Origin: an uncultured Bacteroidales bacterium
GTDB taxonomy: Bacteria > Bacteroidota > Bacteroidia > Bacteroidales > UBA932
Reading direction: 5' to 3'
Assembly: GCA_934700615.1 (NCBI GenBank)
Contig: CAKUXR010000005.1
Location: 58,063 to 122,062, forward strand
Length of the DNA: 64,000 nucleotides
The notes beneath the pieces were generated by a model. That model worked only from the letters and a program-made list of their open reading frames with translations, did not search any database and had not been told where the DNA came from. A program made the translations under genes and the position numbers. This document shows positions 44,741-55,138 of this stretch, piece after piece. Numbering within the stretch: the stretch's first letter is position 1; every line of letters begins with the position of its first letter.

Positions 44741-47230
44741 CTACAGTTCCATCTCCGCTGACCGTAGCCCTTTGGCATTGACCTTCAGCAGAACAGGTCC
44801 TTCGGCATTGGCCTTCGAACGAACGATGACTGTGAGCTTTCCGGCGAACAGGTGCATGTGCGGGTGGTGGAACATTTCCAGCGAGCACGGGTCGCCGTTG
44901 GCGATGGCGCGGAACTCGCCGGCACCGGACACTGAGGCGAAGACCTCGCGCGTGTCAGTAGGGACTGTGTTGCCGTCCTTATCTACCACACTTACAGTCA
45001 CATACGCCAAATCTTCACCGTCGCGGGCGATGGAAGTCCTGTCGCACTCCAGATGCAGGGCATACGGCTTGCCGGCAGTACGGACAGATTCCGAAGCTGC
45101 TACGTTGCCCTCGGCATCATAGGCCACGACGCGGAGTTCACCCTTCTGGTAAACCACATCATTCCACATCAGGCGGTAACGGCCCTCAAGTGCCTCATCC
45201 TGAAGACCTTCGCAAGGCGCAGACGGAGACAGCTTGGAGCGTCGGCCCTGGGAAACGCCATTCACGAACAGCTCGGCCTCAGGCCATGAAGTATAGACGT
45301 AAACCGGCGTCACCTTGCCCTCGCGACCAGGCCAGGTCCAATGCGGAACTATATGAAGCGTAGGACTTTCCGTATTCCAGATGCTGCGGTAAAGCCAGTA
45401 ACGGTCCTTCGGAATAGAGGCCAGGTCAATGATACCGAACATTGAGCTGTGGTTTGGCCAGGCGTCCGTATCATAAGGACTCGGCTCTCCCAGATAATCG
45501 AAACCTGTCCAGACGAACTGGCCCAATGTCCACGGATAGTCCTCGGCCAGAGCCAGATCCACATCAGGAATATTCGACCAGTTGCAGGCCTCCATGTCAT
45601 AGCCGGAAGACTGGTGGTCGGGATGCATAACGCTGAAACCCTTCTCCACAGGGAAATGATATGTGCCCCTCGAGCTTACTGTGGATGCCGTCTCGGAACC
45701 CAGCACAAGACCCTGAGGCAGCTGTTCATAACAATCCTTGTAGCGGAAAGTACGGTAATTGATTCCCGGGATGTCCAGCTGGGCTGCAAAACCATTGGAA
45801 AGCACGCAGTTCACCTGATCCATGCCGCAAGTGACAGGACGCGTCGGATCCTCCCTGTGACAGATGGACTGAAGAAAAGCAGCCGTCTTGTAACCATCGG
45901 CAGTACATTGGGACGGTACCTCATTGCCGATGCTCCACATGATTACGGACGGAGAATTCCTGAACGCATGGAGCATGCTTATCATGTCACGCTCGGCCCA
46001 TTCGTCGAAATAACGGTGATACCCGTTCTCGCATTTCGCGTCATTCCACTCGTCGAAAGGCTCCACCATCATCATGAAACCCATTTCGTCACAAAGACTT
46101 ACAAGCTCTGGAGCCGGCGTATTGTGCGAAGTCCTCACAGCATCGCAACCCATATCCTTCAGCATTGTCAGCTGATGCCTCAATGCCGGTACGCTCACGG
46201 CCGCGCCGAGAGGACCGAGGTCATGATGATTGCAGACACCCTTGAACTTCCGGTGCTCGCCGTTCAGATAAAAGCCCTTCTCCGGAATGAACTCGATAGA
46301 ACGGATGCCGAAACGCGTCTCATATTCATCCGTCACAACCCCGTCCACCAGGATGCGGGTCAATGCCTTATAGAGATACGGGTGCTCCGGCGACCAAAGC
46401 TTCGGCTCCTTCACCAGGAACTTCTGCACATGGCTGTCGCCCTTGTGGTACAATGCCACCGACCGCCTCGAAGCCACCTTTTCTCCTTCCGGAGAAATAA
46501 TGTCCGTATAATATTCAATGTCAATGTTTTCCTTATCTGACACCAATGATATTCCCAGGGAAACCGATGCCATGTCCTTATGCACGGAAGGAGTGGAAAC
46601 GAAAGTTCCCCAAACAGGAATATGAGCCTTGGCGGAAGTACATACCAGGTGCACATTCCTGTAAAGGCCTGCGCCAGGATACCATCTGGAAGAAAAAGGA
46701 AGATTTTCCAGCCTGACAGCCAGAACGTTGGAGCCTGACTTGTTCAGGTATGGCGTGACGTCGCAGTGGAACGGGCTGTATCCGTAAGGCCAGAAACAGA
46801 CCTCATGACCATTGACATAAACCCTCGCCTCGCTCATCGCGCCGTCGAACAGCAGCTCCGCCGTCATCCCCTCGGGAACACTGAACTCCGTCCTGTACCA
46901 GCCGATGCCCACATACGGGAGACCGCCGGTGCGTCCCGTCTTGAGCGAAGCCTTTGTCTCCATATTCTGCACAATCTGAACATTCTGAAGGTCATTTTCA
47001 ATGCTGAAAGGTCCTGTTATCGCCCAGTCGTGCGGCACGCTCACCTTGTCCCATCCAGAGTCGTCATATGCAGGCATGAAAGCCCCGTCCGCCTCTCCGC
47101 GATGGAACCGCCATCCGTCCTTCAGGCTGGTTTCCATCCTGGAAGAACGAATTTCTGCATGACACACTGACATTGAAATAACTGCTGCGCAAACGATTGC
47201 GGCCAGATACGAAAACATCTTATTCAACAT
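44741..47230 (-). CDS. GH2 beta-galactosidase-like enzyme
   Basis: Secreted protein of 829 residues with a signal peptide (cleavage near SVCHA), a jelly-roll sugar-binding domain beginning DGWRFHRGEADGAF, an immunoglobulin-like domain, the GH2 barrel and a C-terminal extension. NHHDLGPLGAAVS near 335 and CDAVRTSHNTPAPEL near 362 are GH2 signatures; WSIGNEVPSQ near 437 carries the acid/base Glu and LGSETASTVSSRG near 522 the nucleophile Glu. Probably a beta-galactosidase, as for related Bacteroidales enzymes. Its start overlaps the GH3 stop by 11 bases (alternative ATG at 47218). It is the last gene of the locus. Confidence 0.9.
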   Translation of the reverse strand: MLNKMFSYLAAIVCAAVISMSVCHAEIRSSRMETSLKDGWRFHRGEADGAFMPAYDDSGWDKVSVPHDWAITGPFSIENDLQNVQIVQNMETKASLKTGRTGGLPYVGIGWYRTEFSVPEGMTAELLFDGAMSEARVYVNGHEVCFWPYGYSPFHCDVTPYLNKSGSNVLAVRLENLPFSSRWYPGAGLYRNVHLVCTSAKAHIPVWGTFVSTPSVHKDMASVSLGISLVSDKENIDIEYYTDIISPEGEKVASRRSVALYHKGDSHVQKFLVKEPKLWSPEHPYLYKALTRILVDGVVTDEYETRFGIRSIEFIPEKGFYLNGEHRKFKGVCNHHDLGPLGAAVSVPALRHQLTMLKDMGCDAVRTSHNTPAPELVSLCDEMGFMMMVEPFDEWNDAKCENGYHRYFDEWAERDMISMLHAFRNSPSVIMWSIGNEVPSQCTADGYKTAAFLQSICHREDPTRPVTCGMDQVNCVLSNGFAAQLDIPGINYRTFRYKDCYEQLPQGLVLGSETASTVSSRGTYHFPVEKGFSVMHPDHQSSGYDMEACNWSNIPDVDLALAEDYPWTLGQFVWTGFDYLGEPSPYDTDAWPNHSSMFGIIDLASIPKDRYWLYRSIWNTESPTLHIVPHWTWPGREGKVTPVYVYTSWPEAELFVNGVSQGRRSKLSPSAPCEGLQDEALEGRYRLMWNDVVYQKGELRVVAYDAEGNVAASESVRTAGKPYALHLECDRTSIARDGEDLAYVTVSVVDKDGNTVPTDTREVFASVSGAGEFRAIANGDPCSLEMFHHPHMHLFAGKLTVIVRSKANAEGPVLLKVNAKGLRSAEMEL

Positions 47231-49442
47231 TCAATACCTCCTTGTTATCTTTCACAAAGATATAATACTCTCCGCAATCCAAGAAATTTTCGCCCTTGTT
47301 GTCCACGAAAGACAAGTCGCGCATCGGGTCGATTTCGAATGTGAACACCTCGGAAGTCCCTGCCTTAACCAGTCTCTTCTCGAAATGCTTGAGTTCTTTC
47401 ACCGGACGGGTGATTCTGCAGACAGGATCGCAAATGTACCACTGGACAGTCTCCATCCCATCCACTTCGCTGGTATTCTTCACCGTCACCGTAGCTGTAA
47501 CCTTTCCGTCCTTAGTCACACTGTCGGCGGACAACGTAATCGGAGAATATTCGAACTCACTGTAACTCAAGCCATAACCGAACTCATACATCGGTTCTAT
47601 CTGAATATCCTTGTACCATCCCTGCGTACCCCTTCTCGCCGGACTCCTGCGGTTGTAATAAATAGGAATCTGACCTGTGGTATAAGGGAAAGTCATCGGG
47701 AGCCGGCCTGAAGGATTATATTTTCCGCTGAGAATGCCGGAAACCGCCCTGCCGGCAGTGATGCCAGGCATCCAAATTTCCAGAAGGGCATCAGACATCG
47801 GTGCTATACGGGAAAGGTCCACGGGACGGCCGCTAGCAACAAGCACGACCACAGGTTTGCCCGCAGCCTTTATCCTGCTTAGGAATTCCTCCTGTACTTC
47901 AGGCAATGCAATAGATGACCTTGAGCAGTTTTCCCCGCTCCATCCGGTCCTCTCCCCCAGACAAGCCACCACGACATCCGCGCTTTCAGCAGCCTCCAAG
48001 GCAGCCTTTACGGAAGCCTCATCCATTTCCTCGAAACCGCAGCCCTGAGCGTAAACCACCTGGGCATCAGCGAATTCCTCTTTCATTCCAGTCAGAATCG
48101 GCACCACGTCAGCCGGCTTGCCACGTGCCACCCAGTTTCCGATAAGTTCCTTCTGCGTATCAGCCAACGGACCTACGACCGCTATCTTCGCGACACCTTT
48201 CAACGGCAGGACAGCATTGTCATTCTTCAGAAGCACCATGGACTCCTGCGCCATTTCCTCCGCATGCGCTACAGCCTCCGGCTGCAGATAAATCTCCTCC
48301 GCCGGACGCACGTCAATATAGGGCCTCTCGAAAAGCCCGAGCCTGAACTTCAGACGAAGCACACGCCTGACGCACTCATCCACCGTTTCCATGCTGACCA
48401 GACCGTTGTCAATTAGTCCCGCAAGATTCTTCCGGTAAAGATCATCCATCATATCCATGTCAATGCCGGCGTTTATGGCCAATGCTGCCGCTTCGTATCC
48501 GTCCTTGGCCGCCCCCTGATTCATCAGTTGGATTATCGCATCCCAATCGGAAACGATCATTCCGTCCCATTTCCATTTCTTTTTGAGGACATCCGTCATG
48601 GTATATTTGTTGGCAGAAGCCGGTATGCCGCTGATATTGTTGAAAGCACTCATCACCGTGGCAGCACCTGATTCCACTCCGGCATGGAAAGAAGGGAGAT
48701 AGGTATCCCACAATGCCTGATCGGAAATTTCCGTATAAACGTAGTCACGACCGGCCTCGGACGCGCCATATCCCACGAAATGTTTAAGGCATGCGGCAAT
48801 GCTGCCCTCCGCGGACAAATCATCGCCCTGATAGCCCTCAACGGCAGCCTTGCAGAACATTGACGTAAGATACGGGTCCTCTCCGTAGCCTTCCATCACT
48901 CGTCCCCACCTAGGATCGCGGGCAATGTCCACCATAGGAGAAAAGGTCCAATCCAATCCGCCATAGTAAGCCTCCTTGGCGGCGTCACGGCTGATTGTCC
49001 TGACAAGGTCAGGATTCCAGCTGGCCGCCTGTGCGAGCGGTACCGGAGCGATAGTGCGGTATCCATGTATCACATCATGGCCGAATATCATCGGAATGCC
49101 CAGCCTTGTCTCCTCCATGCACCTTTTCTGCATCGTGTTCCTGAGGTTGGCGTCATCAGAGAAATAAATCACGGACCCAGCCTCGGCAGGTACAGCGCCT
49201 GCCATTTCACGGAGATTGTTCTCCACCGTATTGCGGCCCAGCGTATACTGGTTAAGCTGCATTATCTTCTCTTCCAGAGTCATACGGGAAAGAAGGTCAT
49301 TGACCCTTTCCTCGACGGGAGCGGAAGCGTTCTTATATAGTGGTGTCGCGTCCTTTTTTACGCGCGCACCGGCCGGCATGGCTACGGCAGCCAGTCCAGA
49401 AAGAGCAACAATTGCCGAAAGTGTCTTATTTCTCATTGTCAT
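47220..49442 (-). CDS. GH3 beta-glycosidase (BglX-like)
   Basis: Secreted GH3 enzyme. The barrel motifs are LLSRMTLEEKIMQL, PMIFGHDVIHGYRT, WTFSPMVDIARDPRWGRVMEGYGEDP, CLKHFVGYG and GMIVSDWDAI near 290, where the Asp is the nucleophile; the second domain contains VVVLVASGRPVDLSRI, and a fibronectin-III-like C-terminus ends it. The substrate is probably a beta-glucoside or beta-xyloside. I start it at 49442 (MTMRNK), which fits a normal signal peptide; 49436 and 49460 are also possible, all overlapping the stop of the upstream gene and so translationally coupled to it. Confidence 0.92.
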   Translation of the reverse strand: MTMRNKTLSAIVALSGLAAVAMPAGARVKKDATPLYKNASAPVEERVNDLLSRMTLEEKIMQLNQYTLGRNTVENNLREMAGAVPAEAGSVIYFSDDANLRNTMQKRCMEETRLGIPMIFGHDVIHGYRTIAPVPLAQAASWNPDLVRTISRDAAKEAYYGGLDWTFSPMVDIARDPRWGRVMEGYGEDPYLTSMFCKAAVEGYQGDDLSAEGSIAACLKHFVGYGASEAGRDYVYTEISDQALWDTYLPSFHAGVESGAATVMSAFNNISGIPASANKYTMTDVLKKKWKWDGMIVSDWDAIIQLMNQGAAKDGYEAAALAINAGIDMDMMDDLYRKNLAGLIDNGLVSMETVDECVRRVLRLKFRLGLFERPYIDVRPAEEIYLQPEAVAHAEEMAQESMVLLKNDNAVLPLKGVAKIAVVGPLADTQKELIGNWVARGKPADVVPILTGMKEEFADAQVVYAQGCGFEEMDEASVKAALEAAESADVVVACLGERTGWSGENCSRSSIALPEVQEEFLSRIKAAGKPVVVLVASGRPVDLSRIAPMSDALLEIWMPGITAGRAVSGILSGKYNPSGRLPMTFPYTTGQIPIYYNRRSPARRGTQGWYKDIQIEPMYEFGYGLSYSEFEYSPITLSADSVTKDGKVTATVTVKNTSEVDGMETVQWYICDPVCRITRPVKELKHFEKRLVKAGTSEVFTFEIDPMRDLSFVDNKGENFLDCGEYYIFVKDNKEVLNVE

Positions 49443-51282
49443 AAATGTGTTTTTTCTCATTGTAATAATCGCGCATGATATACCATGCCTGTTTTCTCAT
49501 TCCCTTGTCGGAGACCAGTCCCTTGCGGTTCCAACCGTCCTGATTCACAGGATGAAAGCGGAACGGCGAGCGAAAATCGAACAATATCCACGGGGATACT
49601 CCAGCCAGGTTCGGTATCTGTCCGAACATCTCGATATTTTTCCGGTATTGGTCCGCCTGGAACTCCTCGCTCCAGGAGCTGGCCCATTCCGAATCTCCAT
49701 GCTGCCCGTACTGCGCCTCACATCCGAATTCGGAGATGATGACAGGCTTGCCGGGAGCCACATTCCATCGGCATTCCGACGGACTGACAGGCCATGGTGC
49801 ATACCAGCCCATATATTTGTTGAAAGAAACCACATCGAGGTCCTCGGTGAAATCATCCTCAATCCGGAACTCGCCGTACTCTTTCTTAAAATAAACATTG
49901 TCAAAAGCGGCAGTGAAAAGGCGGGTGGAATCAATGCTCCTGGCGAATTCCAATTCCCTGCGCAGAAAAGCGTTACGAGCCGGCGACGGACGTGTCTCGT
50001 TCGCCACGCCCCAGAATCCTACGGCACAGCGGTTCTTGTCCCTGTAAAGCATTTCGGAGAACATGCGGAGCGCCTTATCCATGGTGGCGGCATTCTCGAA
50101 ATCAATTCCCTGCCATACCGGAATTTCCTGCCAGAGGATGATTCCCATCTTCTCAGCCATACGGACAATGTACTCATTCTGAGGATAATGCGCAAGCCGT
50201 ACCATATTCACACCCAGAGCCTTGGCCTCGGAAAGGAGCATGGCGGCATCCGCCTCGGAATATGCCCTTCCCATGCGCTGTGGAATCTCCTCATGGAAAG
50301 AGATGCAGCACATGAACGTCGGTTTTCCGTTGACGAGGACACGTGTTCCGTCCACATTGATGTTCCTGAAACCGATCTGCTCTGAAACGGCATCTCCCGC
50401 GCCGGACCCGCCGACCGGAGCATAGACCAAAGATACATCATACAGTTTGGGCAATTCCGGACTCCAGCGCTGAAGTTTCTTCACGCGGAAGGACAGTTCC
50501 CCGAATCCGTCCTTGCCCAGTTCCAATGTCTTCGAAACGTTCAGTTCAGGAATACTCAGCGTAACGGCAGAGCCTTCAGGAACCGCGTCAGACATGCGTA
50601 CATAAGCATTGATCCTGTCCGGTTCATTCTTGTCCAGCTGGACTTTATAATCCTTGATATAGGTCTCCGGCACGGAAACGAGCATCACGTCGCGCGTGAT
50701 CCCTCCGTAATTCCACCAGTCGAAAGACATTGCCGGAATGGCATCCGGACTCCTGCGGTTGTTGGTCTCGACTACCAGGAAATTGTCCCCAGCCACGACA
50801 TTGCCGGTAACATCTATCTGGAACGGCGTGAATCCGCCTTCATGGGACGCAATGCGCTGACCGTTAAGGTAAACTGTGCATCGGTAGCTCACCGCACCGA
50901 AATAGAGATACAATTTCTTTCCGGAAGGAACGCCGTCGTACGAGAAGTGTCGGGCATACCACACGGTACCTTCATAGTATTGGAGCTGAGGGAGTTGGCT
51001 GTTGAAATCGCCTGGAACGTCAAGCCGGAGTCCTCCGTCGAACGAATACTCGAAAAACTCGTCCGCTTTCGCAGGCTTGCGGTTTTCCCAGACCTTTTTT
51101 CCACGGCCCTGGTCGTAAAGGTCAATGATGGCGTCCCATTTGCCGTTCAACAACTGGAAATCACGTCCATAGACATTGACCATAAGGTCGGGATTGCCGT
51201 AGGTTTCTTTGTCGCCGGCATTCAGAGGAAAAGATGCCGCGCATATCAAAATGACCGCAGCGGCCAGGTTCACAAATTTCAT
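49426..51282 (-). CDS. GH2 beta-glucuronidase-like enzyme
   Basis: Signal peptide (MKFVNLAAAVIL... to LNAGD), GH2 sugar-binding and immunoglobulin-like domains, then the barrel. Acid/base Glu is in GFWGVANETRP near 435 and the nucleophile Glu in VIISEFGCEAQYG near 518. Near the C-terminus NRKGLVSDKGMRKQAW preserves the Asn-x-Lys-Gly signature that binds the carboxylate of glucuronic acid in beta-glucuronidases. It would release beta-linked glucuronic acid from a glycan or glycoside. The start at 51282 avoids overlap with the upstream gene (stop at 51284); ATGs at 51297 and 51312 are less likely. Confidence 0.87.
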   Translation of the reverse strand: MKFVNLAAAVILICAASFPLNAGDKETYGNPDLMVNVYGRDFQLLNGKWDAIIDLYDQGRGKKVWENRKPAKADEFFEYSFDGGLRLDVPGDFNSQLPQLQYYEGTVWYARHFSYDGVPSGKKLYLYFGAVSYRCTVYLNGQRIASHEGGFTPFQIDVTGNVVAGDNFLVVETNNRRSPDAIPAMSFDWWNYGGITRDVMLVSVPETYIKDYKVQLDKNEPDRINAYVRMSDAVPEGSAVTLSIPELNVSKTLELGKDGFGELSFRVKKLQRWSPELPKLYDVSLVYAPVGGSGAGDAVSEQIGFRNINVDGTRVLVNGKPTFMCCISFHEEIPQRMGRAYSEADAAMLLSEAKALGVNMVRLAHYPQNEYIVRMAEKMGIILWQEIPVWQGIDFENAATMDKALRMFSEMLYRDKNRCAVGFWGVANETRPSPARNAFLRRELEFARSIDSTRLFTAAFDNVYFKKEYGEFRIEDDFTEDLDVVSFNKYMGWYAPWPVSPSECRWNVAPGKPVIISEFGCEAQYGQHGDSEWASSWSEEFQADQYRKNIEMFGQIPNLAGVSPWILFDFRSPFRFHPVNQDGWNRKGLVSDKGMRKQAWYIMRDYYNEKKHIYDNEK

Positions 51283-51283
51283 C

Positions 51284-54200
51284 TTACAATATTTCATATT
51301 TATACAATGCAAAGGTATTCTCGGAAGGAAGGATGAATTTCACGAATCCGCCTTCATCCACGACTGTATCGAAGGCTTCTCCATCACCTGTGACGGGTGA
51401 GAAACCGACTTTCTGTCCTTCCTCCAGCCACGTCTTGACTGCGCATGTCATCTCCTCATTTTTTTCACGGAGCACAAGCACGAATCCCGTGCGTTTCCCG
51501 GCAGAAACCGACTGGAATCCGGTCCATGACTTTCCGTCCGGCTCATCACCTATCGGCAGGATTGTGCCCTGATGAAAATCATTCATCACACTCTTGTAGG
51601 CTTTCACTACTGACGACAGGGCAAACGCTTCTTCAGGAAGATTCGAAGCCTCCATCCAGGCAAGCGGCTGCCCCGCCATGGCAACGGCGAAAACATACGG
51701 GAATTCATACAATGCCGGTGCGAACGGGTCACCTGAGTATTTGTCAGCGTTCCGCCATTTGTTCAAAAACTCCGTCTGGAGACGTTCAGCAGGAACGTAA
51801 CGGCTTAGCTGCCAGATGTTTCTCAATGTCCAATAAGGATAGTAGTTCTGCCAGTCGGTGTATCTGTTCTCCAAAAAGATGTTGCCATATTCATTGAGAA
51901 AATGATAGCCTCCGCGGCGTCCGGCGGTCACATCGAGATTGAAGACCACTTCATTGCCCGTCTCCGCCAGTACAGTATCGAAGAATTTCCGCAGGTTCGT
52001 CTCCGCTTTCTTGGTCGGAATGGAGAGGCCGTCAATCTTGAACACCTTGATTCCGTACTCATCATATAGTTTCACGACAGCATCGGCATCCTTGCGCCAG
52101 TCCGCGAAGTCATTCTGGATGCTGGGATTGAACCAAAGTCCGATTTCGATACCCAGTTCCCGGGCCTTGTCCATGACAGGTTTCAGGCCGTGAGGATATT
52201 TTTCCCTCGAAGGAGTCCAGTAGAGAGGATTGTCCCAGATATTCTTGAAAGAGCCTTTGGCGAGGGCGGAATTGGGACTTTTGCCTTCCTGCCATCCGTC
52301 ATCTATCTGGAAATGAGTCACTCCCAGACGGGCGGCCTTTTCCAGTTCGGCGATACAAAACTGCTCATTGACCTTGGAATCCTGGCTTCTGTCACCCCAG
52401 GTATTCATCATTATCATCTCGTCACGGTCGGCATGGTGCTCACGGATATGCTTCTGATAATTCCGTAGGGCCAGGAGTGGCGACAGTTCGCCTTTTCCGA
52501 ACACTCCCGTCACGCAGGAATACAGGCGCACCATATCATCGCCGACGGCATCTTCGCCGGAAATGCCGATCCCGGCGACGGTGAATTTCCCGGACTCGCA
52601 GATGAAATCAGCATCGGGACTGCCCAGCTGCACTGCAGAGCATGGCGCTTCCTTCAATATGAAAAATCCGTTCTCATCGCGGGCGTCGCGGGCGAAAAGG
52701 AGATTCCCCCTGTAGCCGGTCTTGCGGTACGGTATGAATGAATGTTCCGCGACCAGATTGTTGTTCCAGTCCGTGACGTCGAAGAATTCCACCACCTTTA
52801 CCTGCCAATGCATTCCTCCCGGGTAGAATCTTTCCAGATACCTGGCCTTGTTTTCCTGTCCTCGACGCATATCCGAGACTGATTCTATATTCTTGTTGTC
52901 CGCCACATTGCCGGCCGACTGTTCTTTTCCTGCGGAGATTCCGCCGACATAATTGTCACAAGCGATGGCCGGACATCCTTCATAAACCCTGAACACCCTG
53001 CGCACACGGACATCATCCATAGAAAAAGTGACTTCCGCTTCCAGATGTTCCGGACGGATGCCGTCGGACTTTACTTCACGCACTGTCAACTTGCCGTCAG
53101 CGGCTGCCCCGGAAGACTGTCCCACCGCCAAAGCGGGATCCCCGGTATTGCTGACAAAGACGCGCCCCGTAGTCTTGTCCTTCACATAGGCATTGGTCAA
53201 ATTCCCGCCGTTCCAACGGAACGCACGTTCAATCAGCGCATTGCCGACGAAGAGCGTATCGCAGGAGAGACGGGCGTAGCCCTTGTCCGATGCCGGTGCA
53301 TTCTTCAACATCTTGTTCGGAAGGTTGAAGTTCTGATCCGACAGCGGCACATCAGTCCTGCCGGCGCCGGCCTTCATCATACGCTTGAGTTCAGGCAGAT
53401 GGTGCTGATAAACTCCGCGCGGCAGGCAGTCATTTTCTATACATAGCGCTGCAGCCATGCCCACGACCTCGCCCATCATTCCGGTAGTCCTCATGACACG
53501 CACGGTTCCCAATGCCACATGGGTGCAGCTGATGTCCCGTCCGGCCATGAAAAGGTTCCCGATGTTACGCGAATAAAGGCAGCGGTATGGAACCGCATAA
53601 GGATGAATCCAGTCATGCACGGTCGCGGACTTGAATTCATTGCCCGGAAATTTCCCGGAGTTTTTCGGATCGGGGAAATGCAGGTCAATGCTCCAGGTAG
53701 TGGTAAATGACGCATCTTCATGCTCAATGTTCCTGTCAATGTCCTGCTGAGAAAGGACATAATCGCCCAAAAGTCTCCTGGACTCTCTTTTTCCGGCAAT
53801 ATAAGCCACCCAGTCCAGGCTTCTGTCAGCATAAGCGGCATCGCCCGAATGGTTCTTGAGCCAGCTCCAATTCGAATATATCACCAGCAACCCGTAATCG
53901 CGGACTCTCTCAGCATCAGCTATCTGGTCCCGGTTCATGCCTGTTTCCCAGGTCCACTCGCCCATCGTCACCTTCTCGCAATTCGAAGCATTGAACTCCA
54001 CTCCATAGGAAAACTCAGGGAAGACGGTCTTCTGCGGGCATTTCCCGGAATACCACTGGACAGAAGCGCCCATGACCATATCATCAGCTTTCACAGGCGC
54101 GGACCGTTCGCCATATTCGTCGCGTGACTCCCGGCCCATCGTCCAGTCGGCACCCGCCAGAAAACCGACAGTGCCGTCACCGGTGCAGTCCGCGAAAAGC

Positions 54201-55138
54201 CTTCCACACAGACGGACTTTCTCTCCGGTTTCGATGTGCACAGCCGTAACAGACTCTATCTCAGAAGCTTTCGCATCCACAGCAATCACATGATAAGGAG
54301 CATACAGGTCAATGTTTTCCTCCGCATCTATGAACTCCTGCTTTTTCCAATCCTGATAGCTCTCGGCCGGACGGGCATTGCCTTTCTCCGTATGCCCGAA
54401 TTCCCGGATCATCCTTCCCAGCCCCTTATACGGTTCCATCTCCACGTAACCGCCGAGGTGCACGCGAATCTCCGAACTGTTGTTGCCGCCCAGAACCGGC
54501 CGGTCATTCACGAGAGCGACCTTCAATCCGTTCCTCGCAGCAGCCGCAGCCGCGCACATGCCGGCAATACCGCCGCCTGCAACCACAAGATCATAATTTT
54601 TGTCAATGCTTTCGCACTTGATGCTCCTAAACTTCTGAATGTCAGCCGCTTCCGGGACACCACCACGTGTAAGCAACACGGCATCGCATCTGCCGTCGAA
54701 TCCTGTCATGTCATGCAGACGTATCTCCGTGCTGCCGCCTTTTACGGTCACTGCGCCGGCATACTGCCATTCCCATGAATTGCCGGTAACGCCCAGATCA
54801 TTCGGAAGGGTCTTCCCTCCTACCGCCACACGGAATGCGCCCGGGCCCTTGCCAGAGTGCCACGGAGAGGTCCAGTTGAATGTACGGACCCAGACATGCC
54901 ACTCCCCTTTTTTCAGGTCAATGTCCGTGCAGGCATCTTCGACAGGCACGCCCATGCCATGAGCCAGAAGATATGGCGAACCCATCTGGTCCATAAACTG
55001 CTGGTCGACTTTCCAGCCTCCTTTTTGCGTGAAACTCTCGGCCTCGACCAGAACATCCCGTCCTTCGCACGTGAAGACGGACAACGATACCGACAGCACT
55101 GCTGCCAAAATCAAATGAAGAAAAATTCTATTTCGCAT
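51284..55138 (-). CDS. Three-part secreted fusion: CBM-like + FAD oxidoreductase + GH36-like glycosidase
   Basis: A 1284-residue protein with a signal peptide. Residues about 28-160 form a CBM6/35-like beta-sandwich (VLVEAESFT start). Residues about 180-590 form an FAD-dependent oxidoreductase: the GxGxxG motif in VVAGGGIAG near 186, PVLGGNNSSEIR near 214, FADCTGDGTVGFLAG near 315 and the C-terminal FAD motif NLFMAGRDISCTH near 528. Residues about 620-885 are a GH36-type supersandwich, and 905-1200 an alpha-galactosidase-like barrel with THFQIDDGW near 942, IGLWFNP near 999, VFKIDG near 1032 (likely nucleophile Asp1036) and ENRYTDW near 1090. Known GH36 enzymes cleave alpha-galactosides; joining one to a flavin domain is unusual. 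The start overlaps the regulator stop by 11 bases. Confidence 0.82.
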   Translation of the reverse strand: MRNRIFLHLILAAVLSVSLSVFTCEGRDVLVEAESFTQKGGWKVDQQFMDQMGSPYLLAHGMGVPVEDACTDIDLKKGEWHVWVRTFNWTSPWHSGKGPGAFRVAVGGKTLPNDLGVTGNSWEWQYAGAVTVKGGSTEIRLHDMTGFDGRCDAVLLTRGGVPEAADIQKFRSIKCESIDKNYDLVVAGGGIAGMCAAAAAARNGLKVALVNDRPVLGGNNSSEIRVHLGGYVEMEPYKGLGRMIREFGHTEKGNARPAESYQDWKKQEFIDAEENIDLYAPYHVIAVDAKASEIESVTAVHIETGEKVRLCGRLFADCTGDGTVGFLAGADWTMGRESRDEYGERSAPVKADDMVMGASVQWYSGKCPQKTVFPEFSYGVEFNASNCEKVTMGEWTWETGMNRDQIADAERVRDYGLLVIYSNWSWLKNHSGDAAYADRSLDWVAYIAGKRESRRLLGDYVLSQQDIDRNIEHEDASFTTTWSIDLHFPDPKNSGKFPGNEFKSATVHDWIHPYAVPYRCLYSRNIGNLFMAGRDISCTHVALGTVRVMRTTGMMGEVVGMAAALCIENDCLPRGVYQHHLPELKRMMKAGAGRTDVPLSDQNFNLPNKMLKNAPASDKGYARLSCDTLFVGNALIERAFRWNGGNLTNAYVKDKTTGRVFVSNTGDPALAVGQSSGAAADGKLTVREVKSDGIRPEHLEAEVTFSMDDVRVRRVFRVYEGCPAIACDNYVGGISAGKEQSAGNVADNKNIESVSDMRRGQENKARYLERFYPGGMHWQVKVVEFFDVTDWNNNLVAEHSFIPYRKTGYRGNLLFARDARDENGFFILKEAPCSAVQLGSPDADFICESGKFTVAGIGISGEDAVGDDMVRLYSCVTGVFGKGELSPLLALRNYQKHIREHHADRDEMIMMNTWGDRSQDSKVNEQFCIAELEKAARLGVTHFQIDDGWQEGKSPNSALAKGSFKNIWDNPLYWTPSREKYPHGLKPVMDKARELGIEIGLWFNPSIQNDFADWRKDADAVVKLYDEYGIKVFKIDGLSIPTKKAETNLRKFFDTVLAETGNEVVFNLDVTAGRRGGYHFLNEYGNIFLENRYTDWQNYYPYWTLRNIWQLSRYVPAERLQTEFLNKWRNADKYSGDPFAPALYEFPYVFAVAMAGQPLAWMEASNLPEEAFALSSVVKAYKSVMNDFHQGTILPIGDEPDGKSWTGFQSVSAGKRTGFVLVLREKNEEMTCAVKTWLEEGQKVGFSPVTGDGEAFDTVVDEGGFVKFILPSENTFALYKYEIL

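Noticed and set aside
45449..46540. A 363-codon open frame opposite the GH2 beta-galactosidase gene
   Set aside because: It is antisense to the catalytic barrel with a shadow-like composition (His, Ile and Arg rich).
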